Shown here piece by piece: positions 23,520 through 33,736 of a stretch of DNA of 64,000 bases. Under the pieces are notes generated by a model that saw only the letters and a program-made list of their open reading frames with translations, was not told where the DNA came from and ran no database searches. Position numbers and translations under genes: made by a program. The stretch's first letter is position 1. Each line of letters opens with the position of its first letter. Source of the DNA: Drosophila miranda (taxonomy: Eukaryota > Arthropoda > Insecta > Diptera > Drosophilidae); assembly GCF_003369915.1 (NCBI RefSeq), contig NW_022881614.1:14686001-14750000 (forward strand), written 5' to 3'.

Positions 23520-24304
23520 CACCTCCAAACCACTCAATCTTTAACATTCCTTCCACAATAGGTTCAATTAGTTCTTGTATAAAACAATTTTATATGGAAG
23601 AGCAGGCAGTGTTCTCTATCTTTGGGACTGTATCCTAGGAGCTGTAATATCTCCCCCGCTCTAGGCGAGGTTTTAATTAACTTGTCTTTGTTTGATTGCT
23701 ATCGGCATCGGCGGGCGGGGAATGCAACAAAAAATGCAGCAACCACAGCAGAAACTACGAGTACATTCAAAATGCACTCAGTTCTTGGCGGCGGCGGCGG
23801 CGGCACTTGAAAGGCGACAGCGACAACAGCAACATCTGCTATATGTCAAATTCGGAAAAAGCAAACAATTTAATTTTGTGCGCCCCCTTAAACAATGAGC
23901 GATTAACATTCAACATTTTTGAGGAATTTTAATCGACTACAGTTACGAACCATAAAAGAGGAGCGAGGAATCCATGAGATGGAGATGAAGTGGGGACCGA
24001 CCAGAGAGAGAGAGAGCGAGATTGTGCTCAGGTAGGTGGATAGGTAGGTGTATCATCTGCAGCAACTACAACAATTCGTCTGTCACTTAAGCCATCGGAA
24101 CGTCCCAAGACAACGACATCCATCTCATATTTAATGCATATCCAAAAGCGTCTCGTACGGGTAAATAGAGATAGACCCCGCGATAACTCAATGTGTGAAG
24201 CTGCCGATCGGGTGGGCGCTGTCATCCATCAAAATCTTAGTGGACGTCGACGGAGGAAGGCGGCCAGGCTTCCCAGTGTAACGTGTCACCTACGCACGTC
24301 TGTG
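23520..24304. other. host non-coding DNA 3' of the SDR gene
   Basis: 3' UTR and intergenic sequence. Contains a short GGC trinucleotide run near 23790 and a GA-repeat (AGAGAGAGAGAGCGAG) near 24005, a potential GAGA-factor site. No supported coding frame. Confidence 0.4.
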
Positions 24305-24341
24305 TATATAAATCCTGCCAGGCAAGCTGTTATTCAGCGAA
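24305..24341 (+). promoter_or_regulatory. candidate core promoter (TATA plus initiator)
   Basis: TATATAAA at 24305-24312 lies 31 bases before the A of TTATTCAGCG at 24336, the spacing expected of a TATA/Inr promoter. The LTR of Gypsy-A begins only ~55 bases downstream, so any host transcript started here now runs into the retrotransposon. The original gene is not identified. Confidence 0.5.
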
Positions 24342-24390
24342 GGGAAGCACACGCTTTGTGTTTCCGGCCTCTGCTCGTCGGCTATTGGAG

Positions 24391-26054
24391 TGATGTTCTT
24401 GCCCCCCCTCCTGCTGGTGGCCTATACGCATTATACCGCGAATGAAGTAGCGTGTCACGACGAAAATGCTTAACCGGGAGACACTGTTTATCCCTGGATA
24501 GAATTGTGGAGGTGTGCTGGAAAGGTATCTCAACTCCGCCTCTGGTGTTGTCGAGGTCGCGTCGCCCACCCTACCATCGCCATTCCAAACCGGCCTTACT
24601 GGCTAAAACAATAACATTACCCGCAAATACCATAATATAATCGCCCACATTAAAAGAATAGCTAAATGAAATATGTGTACGCAATTCCTACAAATACTTG
24701 GCTATGTGTCATACAAACGATACACTAAACAAGTCCGAAATGGACAAACTAACTTGCTTGCTGACTCCGTAATGATACGAAACCAAGCCTCGAGTGGGCA
24801 CTTCTGCCTCTCACTCCCGACCGGCCCTAGTTCCCTTGTTTCAGTTCAGTTGTTTCAGTTGTAATTTATCAATAACAGAATTTAAGTCCACTCATACCTT
24901 TTCTCCAGTTTATGGCTCCATCGGCGAAAGCGCTTTCCTCGATGAATACCTAAAGCTGCTGTGGTGGAAGAACACTTAAATGGGCACAAGGTTGGGGGAA
25001 ATCATATTTGCAGATCGGCGAGAGTCACGAGAAGCCACTACCGGAATCAAATCTAATTCTCTCCTAATTAACTCCGCATAGAAATTATAATTAATTACAC
25101 ATTTACAAACACGAATACAATTACTCCGTCAACCCGTTGCTTCCTCTTTTTTTTCCTATTCTCTTTCTCCCGACTGTTATCTATGTTTCCTTTCCAGCTC
25201 CTGGGCGAAAGGGAACAGCACAAATTCTTTCCCCTGCTTCTGCAGGTGAAAGGTACGCGAAAGCAAAGAAAAGGCCAAACGGCCAATCTCCGACGGTGCT
25301 AGATTGACACTTTCTCTCCGCCGATCTGCTCGCGACCAAGGGACGGGCCCTCCTTATCTGCCGCGTCGCGCTCGACTACTAAAGTGCCGACGCCAACGCC
25401 TCGGGAAGCTAGCCGCTTGGGGGGACCGAGCGTTCCCCAAATGTCTTCTCCCTCTGCTTCCACGCTCGCTTCTCCGATGGCTTAGCGCTTTCCAGACAGT
25501 CCCAAAGGTTTAAACGCCACTTTGTTAGGCTTGCGGCTGCTGTTGTTTGCTGGCTGGCTTCCTTGGACGATCGAATCCGCACTGATTAACTCGATTTACT
25601 AAGCGCCAAGACTACAAATGGGACAACTCTTTATTCTCCTTTAGCCCTTCTCTTCTCTTCCCGCAGCACTTACCCCAACCGGACTCAGCGCTATACGGCT
25701 TCTGACGACTACATAGCCCACTCGCCTTCAACCAAGAATCTCGCAGTCGAATCTTGGATTTAGATATTTAGATTCCCTAGAGTTTTTCTCTTCACTAAAT
25801 TCTTGGTTTTTCCTTTCCGTCGGACCGATACGCAACCGACTCAATTGACTTTCACGAGGGAATAGCCGATAGGGACGCCAACGTTCTGGCGGCAAATCCT
25901 CTAACAGGTCCCTGGATGCATTTTCAACAGAGATAGCCTGACGTTTTGACCTGTTACCGTCTTTTTGGTTTCCCCTTGACCTGTCGTTCACCTGCCACTC
26001 TGAGCACTAGATGGCGCCACAAAAAACTCAGCATTCCCTGCTACAAGCGCTACA
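24391..26054 (-). repeat. Gypsy-A left LTR (3' LTR in element sense)
   Basis: ~1664 bp. Ends TG...CA in element sense. Aligns with 38049-39759 but lacks a ~100 bp segment after CCATTCCAAACCG, and has extra segments near 25180-25205 and 25232 that the right LTR lacks. The plus strand opens with a short hydrophobic frame (MFLPPLLLVAYTHYTA) closed by TAA in both LTRs; I do not call it a gene. Confidence 0.82.
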
Positions 26055-26127
26055 AAAGCCCCCCGAAAGATCAGGCTTGGGGGTCACACTCCCAAGAATG
26101 ATAACAGGACAGCTTGAAGCAGTTGGT

Positions 26128-28818
26128 TTACTGACGAAGATCTTTCGCGTGAAACCGTCCTACGTAACGACCCTGCAAATCCTCTAACTCATAGTCCGCC
26201 TGCCCTATCTTCTTTTTGACCCTGGCCTTCAGAAAGGCCGGACCCAACTTCGCGCTGTCCCCTGACTGAAAATTGCTCTGCCTGAAATTTCGTCGGAACA
26301 CCTCCTGGCCGACATTGTAGGATATGTCTCTTGACCGTAAGTTATACTGCCGTTCATTCTTATCGTTCTGTTTTTTCATGACTTCTAGAGCCTTGCTTCG
26401 AACCAAGTCTAATGAATCCTCCCGAGAGAAAACTGCTGACCTGTCGTCCATCACCCGCAATGCTCTCAGAAGCTTGTATGTTGCCCCGGAAGTGATGAAA
26501 TGTTGTCGCAACACCATATAATAAGGAGTTGCATTCAGACTTGCATGCACCGCCGAACGCAATGCGCAGCAAATGCTGCTGAGGTGCTCGTCCCAGTCCT
26601 TCTGATCCTCGCGCACATAAGATCGGATTGCTGCAATCACCGAGCGATTTACACGTTCGGAAGCATTAGCTTGGGGTGCGTACAGGGCCGTGAGAGTGTG
26701 CGAAACTTTATATTCCCGGAGTAGCTTTTGGAATGCCTCAGACTTAAATTGTGTGCCATTGTCGGATACTATTGTCTCCGGAACCCCGAAAGCATGAAAA
26801 AGATCTTGCTGCATGTATTTGACTACGACGTCCGCGGCCAACTTCTTCACTGCCTTAAGAAACACATATTTAGAATAGTGATCGAGGACGATAAAGATGC
26901 CTATATGTCCACTTCTTGAACGGGGATATGGCCCCAGGAAATCTACATATAATTTTTGGAAGAAACGTTGTGACTCGGGCGCAATTCCAATCTTCGGTCT
27001 CTGGATTGTATTGGGGGCCTTGGTAGTCTTGCAGACATCACAAGCCTGGATATACTTCTTCACATCGGCAACCGAACCAGGCCAGTAATAATACCGCCGT
27101 ATCCTTTCTAGGGTTTTGTGAATGCCTCCATGGGAAGCCAGTGGATTGTCGTGCGCGTTACGCAAAACGTCAACCACTAACCCTTGAAGAATCCAGAGTT
27201 TCCAAATGAACACATCATGTAGCACCTCTCCTGTTGCGTGATCTGACCTACGATAAAACAAGTTATCTACAATTTTGAGATCTGGCAACTTATCAATATT
27301 GGCCCTAACCCTTTCTACGATCTCCACGTAATCTTCTGCCTTGAATTCTGGCGATTCCAAAACCACCAGCAACCCATTGCTCGCGTCTAGAGTCGCCACT
27401 TCCTCCTCATTTACGCGAGAAAGAGCCTCCGGAACCACATTAAGCCTGCCGCTACGATGCTCGATTTTAAACGAGAAACTCTGCAGCTTTAATGCCCATC
27501 GGGCTAGACGTGAGTGTAAGTCAGTTTGTGACATGAGCCACTTTAAAGAGGCGTGATCAGTGATTACAGTAAATTCATGCCCCTCGATGTAAGCTCTGAA
27601 CCCATTTATGCAAACTATTGCGGCCAGACATTCTTGTTCGGTGACCGAATAATTCTTTTGGGCTTTGTTGAGTTTTTTCGATACAAATGCAATCGGATAT
27701 TCGTCCCCCTCCGGCGTCTTCTGCACCAGCACTCCCCCAACGCCTGTCTTGCTAGCGTCGCAGTGAATATAGAATGGTTTGCTAAAATCAGGACTACGCA
27801 AAACTGGCGCTGAGCAAAGCATCTCCTTCAACTTTTCAAAAGCCTCCTGACCCTCTGGAGTCATTGAAAATTTCTGTCTGGGTTTGAGCAAGTCCGTGAG
27901 AGGCGCGGCTACCGATGCGAAGTTGCTTATAAACTTCCTGTACCAGCCTACCATACCTAGGAAGCGACGCAGAGACTTTAGGGATTTTGGCAAAGGAAAA
28001 TCGGACATGGCCGAAATCTTATCCGGCTCTGTACGAATCACCCCTTCGCCTACTATATGCCCCAAATACCGCACTGACTTCATGCAAAACTTGCTTTTCT
28101 CCACATTCAGCGTTAACCCTGCCGCTTTTATGTAACTTGCCACTTCACTCAACATCCTCCGATGTGACTCAAAACTGTCCGACACAATCAAAAGGTCGTC
28201 CAGAGATTTTGAAACTTCATTTCTTAAACTGGCCGGAATTACCTTGTCCATCAGCCTTGTCATGGTCTGCGAAGCATTAGTGAGACCAAAAGGCATTACC
28301 TTATACTGGTAGAGAGGTTTCCCCGGAACCGTGAACACTGTTTTATCGCGTGAGCTCGGCTCTAAGGGAACTTGCAAATAGGCATCCTTAAGATCCAGGC
28401 TCGAAATAAACAACGCCTTAGGAAGACGTCCTAGAATCCCATCAATTTGTGGTAACGGATACGCGTCTTTTTTGGTCACCGCGTTAACTTTCCTACTATC
28501 TAAACATAGCCTCATCTTTCCTGGCTTCTGCACCAATACTACCAGTGATGACCACGCACTATCGGCTTCCTCTATCACCCCTAAGCTGAGCATCCGATCT
28601 ATCTCCGCATATAACAATTTCTCTACCGCAGGAGATACAGGGAAGTGTCTCTGCTTCACGGCTTTTGCATCACCTACATCAATTGAATGCGAAAGCAGAG
28701 CCGTCTTTCCTAGACCGGAAACGGAAAACGAAGGAAATAAATTGATGGTCGCTTGCAACTGGTCCATTTCCCCTCGGCTGAGGTTCTGCGGTTCATGAAC
28801 TATCTCTGCCAGCGACAT
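26128..28818 (-). CDS. pol: Gypsy-A Pol: reverse transcriptase, RNase H, integrase (defective active site)
   Basis: 896 uninterrupted codons. Order: RT (LDSRKVNAVTKKDAYPLPQI; SSLDLKDAYLQVPLE; KVMPFGLTNASQTMTRLMD), RNase H (YIHCDASKTGVGGVLVQ; ITDHASLKWLMS), and integrase with an H2C2 zinc finger (HGGIHKTLERIRRYYYWPGS; CDVCKTTK) and a DDE core (KLYVDFLGPYPRSRSG; IVSDNGTQFKSEAF; NASERVNRSVIAAIRSYV). The RT active site, YxDD in this family, reads KSLDDLLIV here: both Asp remain, but the tyrosine position is serine within a locally altered stretch. That should impair polymerisation. The first methionine lies downstream of a frameshift from the protease frame, so this is part of a formerly longer Pol. 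Confidence 0.88.
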   Translation of the reverse strand: MSLAEIVHEPQNLSRGEMDQLQATINLFPSFSVSGLGKTALLSHSIDVGDAKAVKQRHFPVSPAVEKLLYAEIDRMLSLGVIEEADSAWSSLVVLVQKPGKMRLCLDSRKVNAVTKKDAYPLPQIDGILGRLPKALFISSLDLKDAYLQVPLEPSSRDKTVFTVPGKPLYQYKVMPFGLTNASQTMTRLMDKVIPASLRNEVSKSLDDLLIVSDSFESHRRMLSEVASYIKAAGLTLNVEKSKFCMKSVRYLGHIVGEGVIRTEPDKISAMSDFPLPKSLKSLRRFLGMVGWYRKFISNFASVAAPLTDLLKPRQKFSMTPEGQEAFEKLKEMLCSAPVLRSPDFSKPFYIHCDASKTGVGGVLVQKTPEGDEYPIAFVSKKLNKAQKNYSVTEQECLAAIVCINGFRAYIEGHEFTVITDHASLKWLMSQTDLHSRLARWALKLQSFSFKIEHRSGRLNVVPEALSRVNEEEVATLDASNGLLVVLESPEFKAEDYVEIVERVRANIDKLPDLKIVDNLFYRRSDHATGEVLHDVFIWKLWILQGLVVDVLRNAHDNPLASHGGIHKTLERIRRYYYWPGSVADVKKYIQACDVCKTTKAPNTIQRPKIGIAPESQRFFQKLYVDFLGPYPRSRSGHIGIFIVLDHYSKYVFLKAVKKLAADVVVKYMQQDLFHAFGVPETIVSDNGTQFKSEAFQKLLREYKVSHTLTALYAPQANASERVNRSVIAAIRSYVREDQKDWDEHLSSICCALRSAVHASLNATPYYMVLRQHFITSGATYKLLRALRVMDDRSAVFSREDSLDLVRSKALEVMKKQNDKNERQYNLRSRDISYNVGQEVFRRNFRQSNFQSGDSAKLGPAFLKARVKKKIGQADYELEDLQGRYVGRFHAKDLRQ

Positions 28819-29432
28819 GCTGGGTGGTAATAAATCGAAACTTGACCAAAAATCGATAAATACAAGTCCTGGCTGAGCGATGGAATAATGTGCAGCTCAA
28901 GGTCCTTCACTGCACCCTTATACTGCACCGGTGTCCGCAGTCGTCCCACTACCTCTTGCCTCCGTCCATCCGCAGTGGAAGCATTTACAACTCCTCTCTT
29001 AAAAGGAATTCGGCTTTGGATTACGCGTTCTGCTAACTTTCCGCCTATAATACTCATAGCTGCTCCGCTGTCCAATAGACCAAGGACCGTTTGATCCAAC
29101 AGGCGAACTTCCGCATATGGACGCTTGTCCTTCTGCTTGTAACGAATGCAATTTATCGCTTTCGCCGCCTGCCGGAACGCTCTCATCCTTCTTGCACTCC
29201 TTGTGAGGGACTTATTACTGGGTTGGTCGTTGGTGAAAAGCGAATGGGATCTGGCATGGACTAGTTGTGGCCAGACTAAAGCTTGGTGTATGTCGGATTC
29301 TGATTTCTCAGACGGAAGCTGGGCGGTAGTTTTAAGTATCCCTACTGGGGATACGCCTCTGCACTCGACTGCTTGCGCTGAACACTGACCGGCTGGCGAG
29401 GCTGGGTGTTCACTTTGACGTTTTTTTGGCAT
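28800..29432 (-). pseudogene. Gypsy-A protease region of pol
   Basis: The frame carries the aspartic protease core LLDSGAAMSIIGGKLAERVI, with the D-S-G-A catalytic signature. It overlaps the end of gag by ~90 bases. After SQDLYLSIFG it runs out of frame with the RT reading frame. In Gypsy-B2 protease and RT share one uninterrupted frame, so I take this as a mutational frameshift near 28830. Confidence 0.75.
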
Positions 29433-30353
29433 TTGCTACACGACGGCTTATATTTATTAGGTGCTCCGCACCCAAAGCAAAAAATTTTCCTTTTGCTATC
29501 GCAATCGTGGTAGCGATGCCCCTCCTTTCGGCAGTTCCAGCAAATCAGTGCCATGGCTGCCACCTCGTCCTCTTCTTCTTCATCCGAGAATTCGGAGGCC
29601 TCCTCTAATTGGGCTTCCTCTACCAATTCCGCAACCTGTTTCCGGAAAGGAATCAATTTCTGGTACCCATGACACCGCCTAACGTCGTCGAGAAAACCCT
29701 CCCTTCTACGACAGACTTCTTTCAAACGTTCTACGGAGTCGATCTGGACATTCAGGAGCTCATGTCTAATTTCAGGTCGCAAATTGCGCCGTAAAGTTTC
29801 CACAATCGCTTTCTCTGACATGGGAGTTTCCAAATCATCCATCAGCTGTATCAGGGCGTCGTGGAAGGAATCGAAATTTTCTTTTTCTTTTTGCTTCCTG
29901 TCCCTTATCGCTTCTCTGATATCCACATCGGTTCGGGAATCCCTAAACTGCTTTCTTAGGGCTTGGCATAACCGGTCCCATCTCATCGATCCGGAAGTCT
30001 TGTGGTAACGCCAATAAAAATCTCTGGCCTTTCCGTCAAAAAGCAGACTGGCGTTACTGCACAGAACTGGAAAATTTCCCTCGAAAGTCTGATGCGTCAA
30101 AGCCTCTACCCTATAGAGAAAATTATCAATGCTCGTGATAATGGGCTGGGCTGGGCTACCACCTCGTTTTGCATCGTGCTGATGGGCTGTGTAACCATGC
30201 TACTAACTCTTTCAGCGGTTATGGCTGCTGCATCGTTTTGCTTGGCCTGGGACCTGGTATTATGAGGAGTACTTCTATCGACGCATAGCGTCTTGCATGT
30301 GGGACAGGTAGTATGGGTCTTGACATGTGACTCAATACAAGTTTTGTGAAACT
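29342..30353 (-). pseudogene. Gypsy-A gag, C-terminal three quarters (downstream of the BEL insertion)
   Basis: From the BEL edge the minus strand first encodes the second half of a RING-like motif (FHKTCIESHVKTHTTCPTC), then a linker ending in a premature stop near 30115. The capsid region continues in another frame from about 30110 (THQTFEGNFPVLCSNASLLF; KARDFYWRYHK). It ends with zinc-knuckle motifs CWNCRKEGHRYHDC and CFGCGAPNKYKPSC and a stop at 29342. The acidic stretch EASEFSDEEEEDEVAAM precedes the knuckles. So the gag is both interrupted by BEL and frameshifted. Confidence 0.8.
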
Positions 30354-30661
30354 TGAAAAATTAGAAGAGTTTTTCTAATCAATTACCGAAAACTTTGGGT
30401 GGCTGTAATTTAAATTATTTATTTGGCGGGGCGAAAAACTTGATACGCTCCATCTAATTCAAGGTTGGCGAACAACTATATTTTCTTCACAATTCAAATC
30501 TCTTACTCTAGCTAACCTACGGTGGCAAAGCGGGGCGAATTCGCCAAGAGCGAGAGAGCGAGCTTTTATTGCGCTCCCGCTTTGCCCTAGCCTAACTTAC
30601 ACTAGACTTCATTATTCAGATCAATAACTAATAATTGTGGCCATGGATGGAAGGTAACGCA
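30354..30661 (-). repeat. BEL left LTR (3' LTR in element sense)
   Basis: 308 bp. Starts TGAAAAATTAGAAGAG and ends GGAAGGTAACGCA on the plus strand. Differs from the right LTR at a handful of sites (for example GGTAACGCA against GGTCACGCA; GGCGAAAAAC against GGCGCAAAAC). Confidence 0.93.
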
Positions 30662-30749
30662 ACACCGGCCCCGTTAACGCCTGCATCGGCTTCAACACAT
30701 TGGGAGCGGCGCTAATTTGTGTATGGGCCGCCGAAAAACCGCTCCAGTG

Positions 30750-32937
30750 CTAGTCCTTATTTCGACGACCCTGACCATGCCGTCCTCTCCTGCGTGCGTG
30801 GCGATGACCCTCCTGAGGCGGCAGATTGTCCTCGGCCACGATGACGAGGTCTCCTTCCTCGAGGTTCGGTTGCTGCTGGTGCCATTTGCCCCGAATTTGC
30901 AGCCCCAGGACATATTCGCGGGACCATCGCTGCCAAAACGCTTGCCTGACTGACGAGACAAGTCGCCATCGCCGCAAGCAACTGAGACTCTCCTGGTCCG
31001 GAGTCCGCAGTGCTGGGGGGGCGATGAGCGACCCGCCTGTCAGCAGGTGCCCGGGTGTTAGGGCCTCGCCGTCGCTTGGATCTTGGCTGATGGCTCCCAG
31101 CGGCCTCGAGTTTATTATGGCCTCGATGCCGACGAGGACTGTGGCGAGCTCTTCGGCGGTTAGGAGCGCGCTGCCTACCGCCCGTAGGAGTAGGCTCTTG
31201 GCAGTTTTTACACCTGCCTCCCATAGCCCTCCCATGTGAGGAGCTCGCGGCGGTATGAACGCAAATTCGCATCCGTTCTTTGACGCGAAGTCGCGAATTG
31301 CGTCTCCTTGCTCCTTGAGCCTGATCCGCAGAGCGCTGAGATGGCGGCTCGCTCCGACGAAGTTCGTCCCGTTGTCGCAATGAACGACTTGGGGATATCC
31401 TCGGCGCCCGACGAACCTTTGAAAAGCCAACAAAAAACAATCAGTGGTTAGATCGGAAACTATTTCTAGGTGAACCGCCTTGGACGCAAAACAAACAAAA
31501 AGCGCAATGTATGACTTGTATGGGGGACTTCCGCGAATTTTCAATGTCGTGTGCACTGGTCCACAAAAATCAACGCCGCAAATGGAAAATGGGCGGAGAG
31601 CACGGAGTCGATCTGCGGGTAAATTCCCCATGAGTTGCGTCAGCAATCGAGGCTTGCATTTAAAACAGCGCATACACGATCGAACTGTTTGACGGCAGAC
31701 CTCCTGAGCGTTCACTATCCACACGCTCTGTCGAAGGATGCTCACAAGTGCTCGTGGGCCGACATGAAAATTCGAATGGTGCAGAAGACGAATATAGCTT
31801 CGCACGAATTGCGAGCGCTTAGTCAAAAGCAGAGGAAACTTGGCATCGTATGATATAGGAGCTTTGGCTAGTCGCCCCCCCACTCGCAACAACGAAAAGT
31901 TGCACCAAGTCCCTGTGTCTTCATGGATGAATGGGTTCAACCGCTGAAGACTAGGACCAATTGTAGATCCTTTCCTAACCTTTTCAATTTCTCCTTGATA
32001 CTCGTGATGCTCGATGATTTCGACAATTTTATAAAAAACTTCATTGTATTCGGTCGGTGAGATAGTTTTTTCGAAATTTAGGCTTATAAAGCGGAACACA
32101 TACACGAACACTCTAAGCAGTTTAAGGTGTGACGAGAATCCCTCGATGACATCTAACAGCTCCGAACTTCGCACAGCCGCGGTCAACCCGACCGCAGTCT
32201 TCCTCTTTTCCAGCTGAAGATCATCGGAGTGTTCGAAATGAGCGTTCTTGGGCCAGTTTTCTTCTTCCTCTTTCAGAAATGATGGTCCTTCGAACCAAAT
32301 TGACTGAACGATTTCGTCGACGTCACAACCTCTTGAGACAATATCTGCTCGGTTCTGTTTCGTGGGTACATGCCGCCACGTAGCATCATCTGACCACTCT
32401 TGAATCTCAGCCACTCTATTTGAAACGAAAGTCGACAACGACGATGGATGAAACCGGATCCAATGGAGAGTTACCTCTGAATCCGACCAATAAACGACTC
32501 GTTCAATGGGCACGTTTAATAGGGGCTTGATTCTGTGACAGAGATCTGCGAGAAGGTGAGCGGCACATAACTCAAGCCTTGGGAGCGTTTTGGTCTTGAG
32601 CGGCGCTACTTTGGATTTCGAAGTCAACAATGATATTTTTAAACCTTCTGCAGTTCTGCTACGTATATAGGCGCACGCTCCATACGCTCTCATGGAGGCG
32701 TCAGCAAAGGCATGTATTTGAACCGGTGACATCGGATCGGAATACACAAACCGAGATATGGATATGTCTTCCAATTGAGATAGTGTATTTTTTCAACTTA
32801 TTCCACGCTGTTTCCAAATGCAGCGGGATCGACTCATCCCAATCTAGTTTGTTAAGCCAAAGCTCCTGCAATAGGATCTTGCCTTTTATAACGATAGGAC
32901 TTAATAAACCAAGGGGGTCAAAGAACTTTGATGTCAC
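30750..32937 (-). pseudogene. BEL pol, C-terminal part: RNase H-like region and integrase
   Basis: Begins with the conserved TSKFFDPLGLLSPIVIKGK segment (frame open to about 32790), then shifts frame into a 674-codon stretch. That stretch has the RNase H-type segment (IHAFADASMRAYGACAYIRS; TLPRLELCAAHLLADL; VVYWSDSEVTLHWI), the integrase zinc-binding region (HVGPRALVSILRQSVWIVNA; CMRCFKCKP) and the DDE core (ICGVDFCGPVHTTLK; VVHCDNGTNFVGASRHL; PHMGGLWEAGVKTAKSLLLR). It ends in the DUF5641-like tail (DLVIVAEDNLPPQEG). The usual ~100 residues between the RT YVDD block and DPLGLLSP are missing at the upstream edge. Confidence 0.87.
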
Positions 32938-33688
32938 CGATAGTACAAGTCATCGACGTAAAAGTCGGACCCAATAACGTTAGCAGCTCTAGGGAATGAG
33001 AGCTTCGCAGACTCACTCAACCTTTTCAAACACCGGATAGCTAAGAATGGGGCTGGTCCAGTCCCATTGGTTACAGTGTTGAGCTTGTATAATCTCAAGG
33101 ATTCAGAAGGGTCTCTTCTCCACACTATGAGCTGAAACTGCCGATCCGCTTCGTTCACCATCACTTGGCGATACATCTTTTTAACATCAGCAGTCAGGGC
33201 AAACCTGTGCAGACGGAAACGGAGCAGTGTCGAGTATAATTCCTCTTGAATGGTAGGTCCCACCATCAGAATGTCATTTAAGGCCACCTGTGAGGACGTC
33301 TTGGACGGAGCATCGAACACGACTCGGAGCTTGGTAGACGTACTTTGTGGCCTCAGAACACACTGATGAGGGATCACGATGCAATCGTCTTTCAAGCGAC
33401 AAAAACCGCCGTTTCGCAACCCTTAAAGGAGTTGCCTAAACAATTTGGATCTGATTTAAACGGGAGCCATACTTCGAACCGACCTGATGATAGTACCTGA
33501 GTCGTCTTACGATAGGGTTCTTCACATAGCTTGTGCTCAGGTGTGGCAATTTTCTTGGTAGATGGCATTTCTTCCAGTGACCAAAACTTTTTCAAGGTCC
33601 TATCGATGGACACTAACAACTCTTCACTGCAACTCAAACTGTTTGTAATTTGAGGAGCAGAACTCCTGGAAACATATTTTCCCGACAC
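32934..33688 (-). pseudogene. BEL pol, N-terminal part: reverse transcriptase fragment
   Basis: Two overlapping frames. The first (33688-33392) holds the pre-RT region with SLEEMPSTKKIATPEH. The second (33419-32934) holds RT motifs RVVFDAPSKTSSQVALND, FALTADVKKMYRQVMV, TNGTGPAPFLAIRCL and the active site SDFYVDDLYYR. A stop follows almost immediately, and the next recognisable block is DPLGLLSP at ~32930, so a deletion joins the two. A frame change separates the two parts near 33400. Confidence 0.85.
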
Positions 33689-33736
33689 AACCCAACCAAG
33701 AAGGGTTTTCTGAAGAGTTGGAAAGTCAGGACCTTG

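Noticed and set aside
24391..24970. Possible host secreted-protein gene in the repeated block (MFLPPLLLVAYTHYTA, and a later YGSIGESAFLDEYLKLLWW before a stop)
   Set aside because: The block occurs twice in the exact LTR topology around Gypsy-A, and the first frame is closed by TAA in both copies. I treat it as LTR sequence, with a captured host fragment as a remote alternative.
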